Positions 26,385 to 35,449 are shown, counted from the first letter of the stretch. The stretch: 64,000 nucleotides of DNA from Arthrobacter alkaliphilus (GCF_021483235.1 NZ_JAKEEC010000004.1:1-64000), one strand, 5' to 3'. Program-made: numbers and translations. The notes: generated by a model from the letters alone, not told the origin.

Positions 26385-27191
26385 TTACTTGACGGCTGCG
26401 CCGAACCAGGTGGTCTTCAGCTTCGTCATGGTTCCATCGTCGGTGATCCGCTTGAGGGTGCCGTTAACCGCATCGAGGACAGCCTTGTTGTCCTTCTTCA
26501 CGGCGATTCCCAACTGTTCGCCCGTCTTGTATGTCTCGGCGAATACCAGGGAGTCGTCGCCTTTGGCCGCGAAGCCGAGCACGGATTGATTGTTGATGGC
26601 TGCGTCAACGCCACCCGTCTTGATTGCCTGGATCAGAAGCCCGGTGTTTTCGTACTGGATCGTGTCCAAGCCATTCTTCTTGGCGTAGTCCTCGCCTGTG
26701 GTGCCCTGTTGGACACCTACCTTCTTGCCCTTCAGGTCAGCCAACTTCTTGAGGCCGGAGGCCTTGGTCGCCAGCAGCGAAAGGTCGTCATCAAGGTAAG
26801 GCGTGGAGAAATCCATAACGGTCTTTCGGGCGTCCGTGATGGAGATGCCCGAAATTGCGACGTCGCATTGCGCGGTGTTCAGGGCCTGGCCGGACTGGAT
26901 CCCCTCGAACGGAACGGTCAGCACATTAGGTTCGACTTTGAGGTCTTTGGCAATCTCGGATGCGAGATCCATGTCGAAGCCGACATTCTTTCCGTCCTTG
27001 ACAAATTCGAACGGCTCGTACGGGATGTCGGAGCAAACAGTCAGCTTGCCCGAGTCGATCAGCTTCAGGCCGGAGGAGGACGCGGCGGGGGCACTGCCAC
27101 CGGAGGATCCGCAGGCAGTCAATGCCAGGGCGCCGGCCGCTAGAATCGCGGCAGCCTTGGTGCCGACAAGGAACGAACGGGAGATCTGCAT
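26385..27191 (-). CDS. amino-acid ABC transporter substrate-binding lipoprotein
   Basis: 268 aa. Signal peptide ends in the lipobox LTAC, then a Ser/Gly linker; the mature protein is a family-3 solute-binding protein (SDIPYEPFEF, NVGFDMDLASEIAKDL, GISITDARKTVMDFSTPY). First gene of the minus-strand operon with permease and broken ATPase. A promoter candidate on the minus strand is TGACGC, 18 bp, TACACT (27238-27243). AAAGG precedes the ATG. Confidence 0.9.
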   Translation of the reverse strand: MQISRSFLVGTKAAAILAAGALALTACGSSGGSAPAASSSGLKLIDSGKLTVCSDIPYEPFEFVKDGKNVGFDMDLASEIAKDLKVEPNVLTVPFEGIQSGQALNTAQCDVAISGISITDARKTVMDFSTPYLDDDLSLLATKASGLKKLADLKGKKVGVQQGTTGEDYAKKNGLDTIQYENTGLLIQAIKTGGVDAAINNQSVLGFAAKGDDSLVFAETYKTGEQLGIAVKKDNKAVLDAVNGTLKRITDDGTMTKLKTTWFGAAVK

Positions 27192-27394
27192 ATTTTCTTA
27201 CCTTTTGTTGCAGTGGATGCGAAACTAATCGGTTCATAGTGTAACGCTCAACATGAGATGTGCGTCACAGGAAACTAAGTTTTCCTATTGGATAACCTAC
27301 TTGGCAAAAAATCAAGCCCCCCAATGTGTCTAATGTCTCGAACCCCAGACATCCAAACGGGCAGGTTTCGAGTGGAATCCTTGGGCTTGGAGGC

Positions 27395-28735
27395 CTAGTT
27401 GCTGATCCCCAGAGACTCGAGCATCGGCCGGAACTTGGCCCAGGTCTCAGCCAATTCGGCCTCTGGAACCGAGCCCTCGACGATTCCGCAGCCCGCATAC
27501 AGGCGCACGGAAGTGGGGCCCTCGATGACCGCACCTCGCAGCGCGATTCCCCATTCGCCATTGCCCGCGGCGTCGAGCCACCCCACCGGCCCGGCGTACG
27601 GACCCCGGTCCATTCGCTCAAGCTCCCGGATCAGTTCGCCGGCAATCAACGTAGGCGTCCCGCACACGGCGGCCGTGGGGTGGAGGGCGTTGATCAAAGC
27701 CAGGCACGTAGGGACATGTCCCTCAATGTCGGCAAGTTCGGCCTTCACGTCCGAGGCCAAGTGCCAAACATTGGGCAGTTCCAAGATAAAGGGTTCGCTG
27801 TGGGCGTTCATTGCCTCGGAGAAGGGCGCAAGCTGCGTGGTCAACGACTGGATCGCGATCTCGTGCTCATGCCGTTGCTTCTCGGAACCGGCCAGCACCC
27901 GCTCGGCGTAGTCCATGGGCGAGCCGTCCATGCCCTCGGCATCACGACGGTCCAGCGTCCCGGCCAGAACCCGTGCCTGCGCCGTGCGGCCCTCCACCTG
28001 GATGAGCATCTCCGGCGTCGCCCCGACCAAACCGTCGACGCCGTAGGTCCAGCATTCGCGGTAACGGCTGGCCAGCTGCCGCAGCACCTCGGCGGCGTTG
28101 ACGCCGTCGGGCAGGGTGGCCACCACGTCCCGCGCGAGGACCAGCTTCTCGAGCTTTCCGGTCCGGATTTCCGCGACGCCGTCGGCCACGGCCTGTTTCC
28201 ACGCGGCTTCGCTCAGTGAGCCGCTTTCGAGCGTGACCTTCCCATTGCCGACAAAGGAAGAGCGCCCGACGCCGGAGCCGCCTGGCGCGGGACCCGCACC
28301 GTCCGTTGGGCTGAGCCAGCCCGCCAGGGCGGCGAGGGCGCCCGCCTCGGTGAGTTCGACGTCGTCGAGCGTCAACTGGGTGAGCCAAGACTGCCCGTCG
28401 CGTATCCCGACCACGATCTCCGGAAGGATCAGGCGGGATTCAAAGTCGGACGTCTTGGAGAAGGCAAAGGAGCCAAATGCCACGGGGCCGGTGCCAGGAA
28501 TCTCGAGGGGATCGGTAACGTCGGCCTCAAGGACGAGGTGGCGCCACCAGATATCGGCCTCGAGGAAGCGCTCCGGCCCGGAAGCAGTGAAGCGCGCGAG
28601 TTCGCCGAAGCCCACCAGTCCGTTCTCTCGGCGTGACCAGCACAGGACGTCGTCCCGGACCAGAAACGACGGCAGCCCCCCGGAGGATGAATCAACATCG
28701 AGGGGGACTGTTAAAGTGCGGAGCGAACTGGTCAT
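27395..28735 (-). CDS. menF: isochorismate synthase
   Basis: 446 aa chorismate-binding enzyme. The C-terminal fold has KLEKLVLARDVV, TPEMLIQVEGR, LAGTLDRRD, LHPTAAVCGTP and YAGPVGW...RLYAGCGIVEGS, which fit isochorismate synthases (MenF/EntC) rather than anthranilate synthase. It makes isochorismate for MenD and is divergent from menG. A gene dedicated to siderophore or salicylate synthesis is the alternative, but the menaquinone neighbourhood argues for menF. Confidence 0.88.
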   Translation of the reverse strand: MTSSLRTLTVPLDVDSSSGGLPSFLVRDDVLCWSRRENGLVGFGELARFTASGPERFLEADIWWRHLVLEADVTDPLEIPGTGPVAFGSFAFSKTSDFESRLILPEIVVGIRDGQSWLTQLTLDDVELTEAGALAALAGWLSPTDGAGPAPGGSGVGRSSFVGNGKVTLESGSLSEAAWKQAVADGVAEIRTGKLEKLVLARDVVATLPDGVNAAEVLRQLASRYRECWTYGVDGLVGATPEMLIQVEGRTAQARVLAGTLDRRDAEGMDGSPMDYAERVLAGSEKQRHEHEIAIQSLTTQLAPFSEAMNAHSEPFILELPNVWHLASDVKAELADIEGHVPTCLALINALHPTAAVCGTPTLIAGELIRELERMDRGPYAGPVGWLDAAGNGEWGIALRGAVIEGPTSVRLYAGCGIVEGSVPEAELAETWAKFRPMLESLGISN

Positions 28736-28862
28736 GATGCAACAACATTACTCCCGTGGGCAACGGTAACCGTGCTGGCGGGAACGGGACTCGGAGCGGG
28801 AACCCGGCCTGGACCGGAGCGCCCCGAAAAGCCTTCCCGCTTTTGTCTGAGACAATTGCAGG

Positions 28863-29639
28863 GTGAACCGAGCATCCTTGGAAAAGCGTCCGGACGAAGT
28901 TGCGACGATGTTTGACGATGTCGCCCCTAAATACGACGTCGTGAACGATGTCCTGTCGATGGGTCAGACCCGGCGTTGGCGCCGCGTGGTCGTGGATGCG
29001 ATGGATGTTCGGGCAGGCCAGAAAGTCCTGGATCTGGCTGCCGGCACGGGCACCTCCAGCGAACCGTACGCCGACGCCGGAGTGGACGTGGTGGCCTGCG
29101 ATTTCTCGCTCGGGATGCTGAAGGTGGGCAAGCGCCGCCGCCCGGACATCAACTTCGTTGCCGGGGACGCCACCAAGCTGCCGTTCGCGGACAACTCCTT
29201 CGACGCGTGCACCATTTCCTTCGGCCTGCGCAACGTCAACGAACCGCACAAGGCCCTCGAAGAGATGTTCCGCGTCACCAAGCCCGGCGGACGCCTGGTT
29301 ATCGCCGAATTCTCGGCCCCCGTGGTGCCCCTCTGGCGGACCATGTACACCGAATACCTGATGCGCGCATTGCCCGCCATCGCCACCAAGGTCTCGTCAA
29401 ACCCGGACGCCTACGTGTACCTCGCCGAGTCCATCCGCGCTTGGCCGGACCAGGACCACCTCGCCGCGTGGCTGCAGGAAGCCGGTTGGACGGACGTCAA
29501 CTACCGCAACCTGAGCGGCGGCATCGTGGCCGTGCACCGCGCCCAGAAGCCCGGTGCCGAACGCCGGGAAAGCGTTCCCGTCGCCAAGCTTCGCCGCCAG
29601 ATCAAACCGCGCCGCCAAGCCGGCGATCAGTCCCGCTGA
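28863..29639 (+). CDS. menG: demethylmenaquinone methyltransferase
   Basis: 258 aa, UbiE/MenG family. SAM motif I is [52 protein letters not shown] and [24 protein letters not shown] are family blocks. Performs the last methylation of menaquinone. GTG start lies 6 nt after GACAAT (28851-28856), a possible leaderless promoter; a TTGTCTGAGACAA palindrome overlaps that box. Confidence 0.92.
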   Translation: MNRASLEKRPDEVATMFDDVAPKYDVVNDVLSMGQTRRWRRVVVDAMDVRAGQKVLDLAAGTGTSSEPYADAGVDVVACDFSLGMLKVGKRRRPDINFVAGDATKLPFADNSFDACTISFGLRNVNEPHKALEEMFRVTKPGGRLVIAEFSAPVVPLWRTMYTEYLMRALPAIATKVSSNPDAYVYLAESIRAWPDQDHLAAWLQEAGWTDVNYRNLSGGIVAVHRAQKPGAERRESVPVAKLRRQIKPRRQAGDQSR

Positions 29640-29690
29640 CCGGCCCATTAACCGCTGACCGGCCTATTAAACGCAGACCGGCCTATTAAA
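29634..29690. repeat. three tandem 19-bp copies at the menG stop
   Basis: CGCTGACCGGCCCATTAAC (29634-29652), CGCTGACCGGCCTATTAAA (29653-29671) and CGCAGACCGGCCTATTAAA (29672-29690). The first copy contains the menG TGA (29637-29639). The array separates menG from the next start; each copy carries a TTAA, so it may act as a stop-rich spacer. No long hairpin is formed. Confidence 0.85.
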
Positions 29691-29700
29691 CAAGGACGCT

Positions 29701-31044
29701 GTGAACGTACTGATAGTCGGCGCAGGGCCAGCCGGGTCCACCGCTGCGTATTACCTTGCCCGGGCGGGCATTTCCGTGACAGTCCTGGAGAAGACCAGCT
29801 TCCCGCGGGAAAAAGTCTGCGGCGACGGCCTGACACCACGCGCGGTCCGCGAAATCCAGAAGCTCGGCCTCCCGCACGCCGAGGAGGAGGGCTGGCGCCG
29901 CAACAAGGGGCTCCGGCTCATCGCCGGTGGCCGCACCATTGAATTGCCGTGGCCCGACGTCGCCGACCTTCCCACCTACGGACTCATCCGTACGCGGCTC
30001 GGATTCGACGAGGAACTGGCCCGGCACGCCCAGGCGGCAGGCGCCGTCGTGCTTGAACGCCACAGTGTCACCGAAGCCCTGCGGGACGACGCCGGGCGGG
30101 TGATCGGCGCGCGCGCCGCGCTGCTCGACGAGTCAGGACGCAAGACGGGCGAAACGCGCGACTTCCATGCCGACGTCGTGCTCGCCGCAGACGGCAACTC
30201 CACACGGACTGCCGTTTCGCTCGGCATCCACAAGCGCGACGACCGCCCGCTCGGCGTGGCTGTTCGCACCTACTTCACGTCGCCCCGGCACGACGACGAC
30301 TGGATGGAAGGCTGGCTCGAGCTGCCCGGCAAGTCCGGAAAGCCGCTGCCCGGCTACGGCTGGGTGTTCGGCGTCGGCGACGGCACGTCCAACGTGGGCC
30401 TGGGCATCCTGAACTCCTCCAAGGAATTCGGCAAGCTCGACTACAAGCAGATCCTGCGCGAATGGACCGCGGGAATGCCTTCCGAATGGGGGTTCACGCC
30501 GGAAAACCAGGTGGGGGAGATCCGTGGCGCCGCGCTGCCCATGGGCTTCAACCGGACCCCGCACTACTCGCCGGGGCTCATGCTCCTGGGCGACGCCGGC
30601 GGCATGGTTTCACCGTTCAACGGCGAGGGCATTTCCTATGCGATGGAGTCCGCCCGGTTTGCGGCCGAGTTCCTCGTTGATGCGTCTGTCCGCGCGCGTT
30701 CGGCGGGGTGGACAGTGCACGACGGTGACGCGCACCTGTCGCGGTACGCGGACTACGTGCGGGACCAGTGGGGTTCGCACTTCACCCTGGGGCGCATGTT
30801 CGCAGCCCTCATCGGCAAGCCCGCCGTCATGAAGCTCGCGCTGCGAACCGGCATGCCCATCCCTGTGCTCATGCGCTTTGTGGTTCGGATGCTCGCCAAC
30901 CTCACCGATCCGTCCGCGAAGGGTTTCGAGGACCGTGTGATCCGCGTCCTCGAGATGCTGGTCCCGGCAACGTCCAACGTCACATCGAGCGCCGCTTCCA
31001 CCCGCGCCGGCACCGAATCAACGCTTTCCTCCGTGAAAAGTTAG
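29701..31044 (+). CDS. geranylgeranyl-reductase-family FAD oxidoreductase (MenJ-like)
   Basis: 447 aa. N-terminal FAD-binding GAGPAGSTAAYYLARAG, then FPREKVCGDGLTPRAV, and LLGDAGGMVSPFNGEGISYAMESA contacting the cofactor. The family reduces isoprenoid double bonds; in mycobacteria MenJ saturates one double bond of menaquinone. Its place between menG and the polyprenyl diphosphate synthase supports a menaquinone side-chain role. GTG start with AAGGA upstream. The next gene follows after 9 nt. Confidence 0.88.
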   Translation: MNVLIVGAGPAGSTAAYYLARAGISVTVLEKTSFPREKVCGDGLTPRAVREIQKLGLPHAEEEGWRRNKGLRLIAGGRTIELPWPDVADLPTYGLIRTRLGFDEELARHAQAAGAVVLERHSVTEALRDDAGRVIGARAALLDESGRKTGETRDFHADVVLAADGNSTRTAVSLGIHKRDDRPLGVAVRTYFTSPRHDDDWMEGWLELPGKSGKPLPGYGWVFGVGDGTSNVGLGILNSSKEFGKLDYKQILREWTAGMPSEWGFTPENQVGEIRGAALPMGFNRTPHYSPGLMLLGDAGGMVSPFNGEGISYAMESARFAAEFLVDASVRARSAGWTVHDGDAHLSRYADYVRDQWGSHFTLGRMFAALIGKPAVMKLALRTGMPIPVLMRFVVRMLANLTDPSAKGFEDRVIRVLEMLVPATSNVTSSAASTRAGTESTLSSVKS

Positions 31045-31053
31045 GGTTAACCC

Positions 31054-32157
31054 GTGACTCACTCTGCCGAACACAGCTGGACGCACGCCGGGCACGGCCT
31101 GCCGGAAGCTGCCGAACCCGCCCCCACCACCACAGCGATCGCCACCGGCCTGCAGCTTCCTGCCGGTTTTGCCGCTATCGCCAAGGACGTGGAGCTTGGT
31201 CCTGCCATCACCACCAACCTTGCCCGCGTGGAAAAGAAGCTCCGCGAAGCAATTGCCAACTCGGACCCCCTGGCTGACGCAACGTCGCGTCACTTGGTGG
31301 AAGCCGGCGGCAAGCGCATCCGTCCGCTGTTGACCCTCCTGTGTGCCCACCTCGGTGACGCATCCCGTCCGGAAGTGGTCCAGGCCGCCGTCGTGGTTGA
31401 ACTGACCCACCTCGCAACCCTGTATCACGACGACGTGATGGACTCCGCGCCCTTCCGCCGCGGCGCCCCCACCGCGCACGAGGTCTGGGGCAACTCGGTG
31501 GCCATCCTCACCGGCGACCTGATCTTCGCCCGCGCCTCGATCCTGGTGTCCGAGCTCGGTTCGCGTGCCTTGGGAATCCAGGCCCGCACCTTCGAACGCT
31601 TGTGCCTTGGCCAGCTGCACGAAACCGTGGGCCCACGTGAGGGTGAGGACCCCGTGGAGCACTACCTCTCCGTCATTGCCGACAAGACCGGCTCCCTCGT
31701 GGCGGCCTCGGGCCAGCTCGGCGCCATCTTCGCAGGCGCCGACGAATCCTTCGAGGACGTGCTCGTGGAGTACGGAGAGAAGGTCGGCGTGGCGTTCCAA
31801 CTGGCCGACGACGTCATCGACGTTACCGGGGTCAAGGTCAAGTCCGGCAAGTCCCCGGGTACGGACCTCCGCGAAGGTGTTCCCACGCTGCCGGTCCTGC
31901 TGCTCCGCAAGGCCGCCGAGAACGGTGACCATTCCGCCGTCGAACTCTTGAAGCTGGTTGACGGCGACCTGTCCTCCGACGAGGCGCTGGCCCAAGCCGT
32001 CGCCGGGTTGCGCGAGCATCCGGTCACCGCCGAGTCCTGGGTGATTGCGCGCCAGTGGTCCGCTGAGGCCATCGAAGCCCTGAAGCCGTTGCCCGAAGGC
32101 GTGGTCAAGGAATCGCTGACGAACTTTGCCCACGCCGTGGTGGACCGCTCGAGCTAG
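31054..32157 (+). CDS. polyprenyl diphosphate synthase (menaquinone side chain)
   Basis: 367 aa trans-prenyltransferase. First Asp-rich motif is LYHDDVMDSAPFRRG, second is LADDVIDV; GGKRIRPLL precedes them. Makes the all-trans polyprenyl diphosphate attached to DHNA. The product length (C40-C45 usual for Arthrobacter menaquinones) cannot be read from sequence. The N-terminal 30 residues (SAEHSWTHAGHGLPEAAEPAP) are an unconserved extension, so a later start is possible. Probably co-transcribed with the two preceding genes. Confidence 0.9.
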   Translation: MTHSAEHSWTHAGHGLPEAAEPAPTTTAIATGLQLPAGFAAIAKDVELGPAITTNLARVEKKLREAIANSDPLADATSRHLVEAGGKRIRPLLTLLCAHLGDASRPEVVQAAVVVELTHLATLYHDDVMDSAPFRRGAPTAHEVWGNSVAILTGDLIFARASILVSELGSRALGIQARTFERLCLGQLHETVGPREGEDPVEHYLSVIADKTGSLVAASGQLGAIFAGADESFEDVLVEYGEKVGVAFQLADDVIDVTGVKVKSGKSPGTDLREGVPTLPVLLLRKAAENGDHSAVELLKLVDGDLSSDEALAQAVAGLREHPVTAESWVIARQWSAEAIEALKPLPEGVVKESLTNFAHAVVDRSS

Positions 32158-32581
32158 TTTCTTGAGGCCGGGGCTGCCCAACTGACTGACCGCTAGGGCG
32201 GGTTTTTGGCAGTTGGGTTCGCCCGCGGTGTCCGCTTAAACGCAATGGCCCCGGTTCCTTGCAACGCTACGAGTCACGCGGTGCAACGAACCGGGACCAT
32301 AATCTCCGTTCGCATCAGACTCACCGGAGGCATTTAGTGAATCCGGTTACAGCGTATGACAACTTTGTCACGACCGCAACTTTCGCCGTAAAAGGGTTTT
32401 ACGGGGACCTCGGCGTCGTAAATTCCCCACCTTTGATGGATACCTGGACCGGAGGCCCTGGATTTTCGGGGTCGGAATCAGCGGACCTCGCTCAAAACCG
32501 GGGAGTTTGAGCACCGGGCAGTTGTCCACATAGCGCAAACTCTGCCTTTCAGCGCCAACGCCCTGCTGTTGGACTAGCCTC
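32158..32581. other. intergenic region: terminator, palindrome and repeat arm
   Basis: 424 bp without a convincing gene. It holds CCCAACTG (32177-32184) paired with CAGTTGGG (32210-32217) around a loop containing TTTTT, a likely terminator for the polyprenyl synthase unit; a palindrome TGACAACTTTGTCA (32357-32370); the left arm of an inverted repeat (32493-32508); and the GTTGTCCACAT box (32521-32531). An 83-codon open frame at 32259-32510 has no family resemblance and is not called. Confidence 0.55.
32521..32531. promoter_or_regulatory. DnaA-box-like GTTGTCCACAT upstream of second AbiEi-like gene
   Basis: Identical to the 11-mer at 5666-5676 and placed 50 nt before the ATG at 32582 (52 nt in the other case). 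TTGTCCACA is the actinobacterial DnaA-box consensus; whether DnaA or another factor binds here is unknown. Confidence 0.5.
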
Positions 32582-33400
32582 ATGGACCTCGTTGTCTTCC
32601 TGAAATACGCGGGCTCGGCTGCGAGAACTTCCACCGTGAAGCAGGCCGGCTTCTCCGACCGTGCCATCCGAACAGCCCTTGCTGGTGGCAAGATCGTGCG
32701 GCGCCGCTGGGGTGTGCTGGCCTTGCCCGTCGCCCACGAGGACATCGTCGCGGCGCTCAGTGCTAACGGGCTGCTCACGTGCGTATCGGGGGCCCGGCAT
32801 CACGGCATTTGGGTACTGCATGAACCGCGGACTCTCCATTTGCTCTGCAAGCACGGCAACGCCAAGGATTTTGTGGTCCACCGTGAGTCACTCGTGGAGT
32901 CCCGGCACATCAGTCCGGTGGCCAGCCTGACGGACACGCTGCTGCATTCCCTTCGGTGCCTGCCTGAAATCGAGTCGGCCATCATGGTGGAAAGTGCACT
33001 CCTCCAAGGCCGGACGAACCTTGATTACCTCCGTGAGAGGTTGCCGGGTAATCGGAACGGGGCGGCCCGAAAAGTGCTCACCCTGGTGGACGGTTCGGCG
33101 GATTCTCCGATCGAGGTTGTGGCACGAATACTTTTCCGGCAGGCAGGAATCCGTACAGAGACGCAGGTCGAATTGCCCGGAATCGGCATTGTGGACTTCC
33201 TGCTGGAGGGAAGGCTGATTGTGGAGGTGGACGGGGAGAGCCACTTACAGCCGCGGCAGGTCAAGAAGGACAGGCGACGGAATAACGCGGGAACCGTGAA
33301 GGGCTTTCTGGTCCTGAGATACGACTATTCGCAGATTGTCTATCAGCGGGAAGCCGTGCTTGCCGAGGTTCTCCAGGTTCTCCGTCGCCGAGGCCGCTGA
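32582..33400 (+). CDS. AbiEi-like N-terminal domain with C-terminal DUF559/Vsr-like nuclease fold
   Basis: 272 aa. The N-terminal region (STVKQAGFSDRAIRTALAGGKIVRRRWGVLAL) looks like the winged-helix of AbiEi-type antitoxins; the C-terminal 100 residues contain E-x-V, then GIGIVDFLLEGRLIVEVDGESH, matching the D...EVDG core of DUF559/Vsr PD-(D/E)XK nucleases, and KDRRRNN. Same architecture as the gene at 5729 but clearly diverged. No partner toxin beside it. Such solo genes are common in actinobacteria and their role is not established. Confidence 0.78.
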   Translation: MDLVVFLKYAGSAARTSTVKQAGFSDRAIRTALAGGKIVRRRWGVLALPVAHEDIVAALSANGLLTCVSGARHHGIWVLHEPRTLHLLCKHGNAKDFVVHRESLVESRHISPVASLTDTLLHSLRCLPEIESAIMVESALLQGRTNLDYLRERLPGNRNGAARKVLTLVDGSADSPIEVVARILFRQAGIRTETQVELPGIGIVDFLLEGRLIVEVDGESHLQPRQVKKDRRRNNAGTVKGFLVLRYDYSQIVYQREAVLAEVLQVLRRRGR

Positions 33401-33525
33401 AACTCCCCGGTTTTGGCTTCGGCAGCACATGGGCAGCCCCGGAATCTAGGGAGAGTCGAGCCAACTTCGGCCCAAAGGTGGGGAGAAACCTCCGCACGGC
33501 CCCCACCAAAGCCCCCCATAGAAAC

Positions 33526-33948
33526 CTAGTCTTCGTCGCTGAAAGCCCAGTCGAACATGTCGAACACGAATTCGGAGAAGGTGCCTTCTTCGGATTTCCA
33601 CTGGCCGCGGGCATTGTTCCGGCGCCACACAATGGGATCGGGAATGCCGAGGTCGCCTACGCGGAAGCCCCACGTGAACTGCTCTTCCTCATCCTCGAGG
33701 AACATGAGGAATCCTTCGTCGTCCACTTCGAGTTCCTCGGGGTCCCAGAAGTAGTGGTAGGCCTCCATGAGGTCCTCGCAACCACCAATCGCGAGGTAGA
33801 ACTCGCGCAGCACCATCGGGATGGTGAACGAGTGGGCGGACAGGGCTTCATCCAGCTCATCAGCGGACAGCCCGTCTTCCTCCTGCCATTCGTCCTCGAG
33901 ATACTTCGGTACAAGCGCGCGGAACTTCTCGAGGAACATGTCAGTCAT
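33526..33948 (-). CDS. acidic SUKH/SMI1-KNR4-like protein
   Basis: 140 aa, strongly acidic. Segments IPMVLREFYLAIGGCEDLMEAYHYFWDPEEL and DDEGFLMFLEDEEEQFTWGFRVGDL fit the SMI1/KNR4 (SUKH) fold, many members of which are immunity proteins against secreted toxins. No toxin gene is adjacent, so an immunity role is only a possibility; housekeeping members exist too. ATG at 33948 is followed downstream on the same strand by nothing, and the TRIC gene lies upstream. Confidence 0.65.
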   Translation of the reverse strand: MTDMFLEKFRALVPKYLEDEWQEEDGLSADELDEALSAHSFTIPMVLREFYLAIGGCEDLMEAYHYFWDPEELEVDDEGFLMFLEDEEEQFTWGFRVGDLGIPDPIVWRRNNARGQWKSEEGTFSEFVFDMFDWAFSDED

Positions 33949-33961
33949 GCTCCCATCCTAG

Positions 33962-34645
33962 CTAATCGCGGACCCGTGATTCGGCGCCCGAAGACACCCC
34001 GGCGCGGTGCCATCCCCGGACCGCCAGAGGCACCCGCCAACCGCGCCGCCAAGCCACCACCCGGAAGGCGAAAACCCAGCCGGCAACGAGGGCCGCCGTC
34101 AGTCCGTTGAAGGCTCCGGTGTTCCAGAGCAGCGCGGTCAAAGCGGCTCCGGTGAAGGCAGGAAGGGCATAGAGATCACGGGCATTGAAGAGCGTGGGAA
34201 TTTCGTTGGCCGTGATGTCTCGGAGCAAACCACCGCCCACCGCCGTGGTGACTCCCAGCAAGATCGCAGCCACCGGATTCATGCCCGCAGCCAATGCCTT
34301 GAGTGTCCCGGTGATGCAGAACAAGGCCAGCCCGCCGGCGTCGAACAGGGTCAACAGGGAGGTGAAGCGCTGGATGCTCGAAAACAGGAAGTACACCAGG
34401 ATCGCGGCCAACAAAGGCGGCAGCAGATAGACCGGACTGATGAAGGCCGCAGGAGGACCGGCGTTGATGACGATGTCGCGGATCACCCCGCCGCCCAGCC
34501 CCACGAGCGAAGCCAAGAGGAGCGAGCCGATGATGTCGAACTGCTTCTTGGCCGCGAGCAAGGATCCGGACACGGCGAAAAAGAAGACGCCGGCCAGATC
34601 CAGCCATACCAGCGCAAGGTCAAAAGTGAACAACTGCAGCTCCAT
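33962..34645 (-). CDS. TRIC-family cation channel (UPF0126 membrane protein)
   Basis: 227 aa. Two homologous halves each with a glycine-rich GGG(V/L)(I/L)RDI motif (GLGGGVIRDIV and AVGGGLLRDIT), the signature of bacterial TRIC trimeric cation channels (YadS/YicG group). About seven helices and an Arg-rich C-terminal tail. Divergent from cbiX with 51 bp between the starts. Confidence 0.88.
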   Translation of the reverse strand: MELQLFTFDLALVWLDLAGVFFFAVSGSLLAAKKQFDIIGSLLLASLVGLGGGVIRDIVINAGPPAAFISPVYLLPPLLAAILVYFLFSSIQRFTSLLTLFDAGGLALFCITGTLKALAAGMNPVAAILLGVTTAVGGGLLRDITANEIPTLFNARDLYALPAFTGAALTALLWNTGAFNGLTAALVAGWVFAFRVVAWRRGWRVPLAVRGWHRAGVSSGAESRVRD

Positions 34646-34696
34646 TCTCCGTTCACAGACGGGCGATCATGCTCGCCCAACGTTACGCTTGCACGC

Positions 34697-35395
34697 ATGA
34701 ACAGCCCCGTCTTGATCGCGTGCGCCCACGGAACCCGTAACGTCGAAGGGCAGGCCGCTATCCGCCAGGTCATGGCCGAGATCGAGGCCTTGCGGCCGGG
34801 ACTGACGGTCGTCGAAGCCTACGTGGACGTCCAGGAGCCCGAGTTGGGCGGCGTGGTGGCCGGCCTCCCGGAAGGCACGCCCGCCGTCGTCGTTCCCTTG
34901 CTGCTCAGCACGGGTTACCACGTCAAGGTGGACATCCCCCGGGCGATCAAGTCCCGCCCGGAGGTATCGGCGGCGCCTCCGCTGGGCCCGGACCCGCGGC
35001 TCGCGGAGCTGCTCGCCGCGCGTCTCCGGGATGCAGGCTTGGGCGACGACGACGGCGTCCTGCTCGCCGCTGCCGGCTCATCCCTGCCGGACGGTTCGGT
35101 CGACTCGGAAGAACAGGCGCGCCAACTCGCCGAACTGCTGCCGAACAAGGTGCGCGTCGCCTATGGCGCCAGTGCGGAACCGAACGTGCCCGACGGCGTC
35201 GCGGCCTTGCGCACGGAACTCGCGGAAGCAGCGGGCCGGGTGGTGGTGTCCTCGTATCTGCTCGCCACGGGCTACTTCCACGACCAGCTGTCCAAGGCCG
35301 GTGCCGACGCCGTCACGGCACCGCTGCTGCCCTCTCCGGTGCTCGCGGAAATCGCCTTGGAACGCTACGACGCAGTGGTTGCGGGCCGGCCCTGA
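34697..35395 (+). CDS. sirohydrochlorin chelatase-like protein (CbiX family)
   Basis: 232 aa two-domain CbiX-type chelatase. His10 in LIACAHGTRNVEGQ is the metal-site His of the first domain; the second half repeats the fold (LLLSTGYHVKVDIP versus YLLATGYFHDQL). Beside sulfite reductase and cysG it most likely inserts iron into sirohydrochlorin to make siroheme. ATG 34697 lies 7 nt after TACGCT (34684-34689), so it is probably leaderless. Confidence 0.88.
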   Translation: MNSPVLIACAHGTRNVEGQAAIRQVMAEIEALRPGLTVVEAYVDVQEPELGGVVAGLPEGTPAVVVPLLLSTGYHVKVDIPRAIKSRPEVSAAPPLGPDPRLAELLAARLRDAGLGDDDGVLLAAAGSSLPDGSVDSEEQARQLAELLPNKVRVAYGASAEPNVPDGVAALRTELAEAAGRVVVSSYLLATGYFHDQLSKAGADAVTAPLLPSPVLAEIALERYDAVVAGRP

Positions 35396-35449
35396 GCGGC
35401 AATTTCGAATGCACAGCCCGGCCGGGTGAACAAGGCCCGAGGCCTGTTC

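Larger units (their letters stand above)
32493..33415. repeat. 16-bp inverted repeats framing the second AbiEi-like gene
   Basis: CAAAACCGGGGAGTTT at 32493-32508 is the exact reverse complement of 33400-33415. The match extends outward or inward to about 20 bp with one mismatch. The left arm sits 12 nt before the GTTGTCCACAT box; the right arm starts at the last base of the stop codon. The arms enclose only this one gene. Confidence 0.8.

Noticed and set aside
32259..32510. 83-codon open frame before the second AbiEi-like gene
   Set aside because: No recognisable domain, no ribosome site, and it spans a terminator region, a palindrome and a repeat arm.
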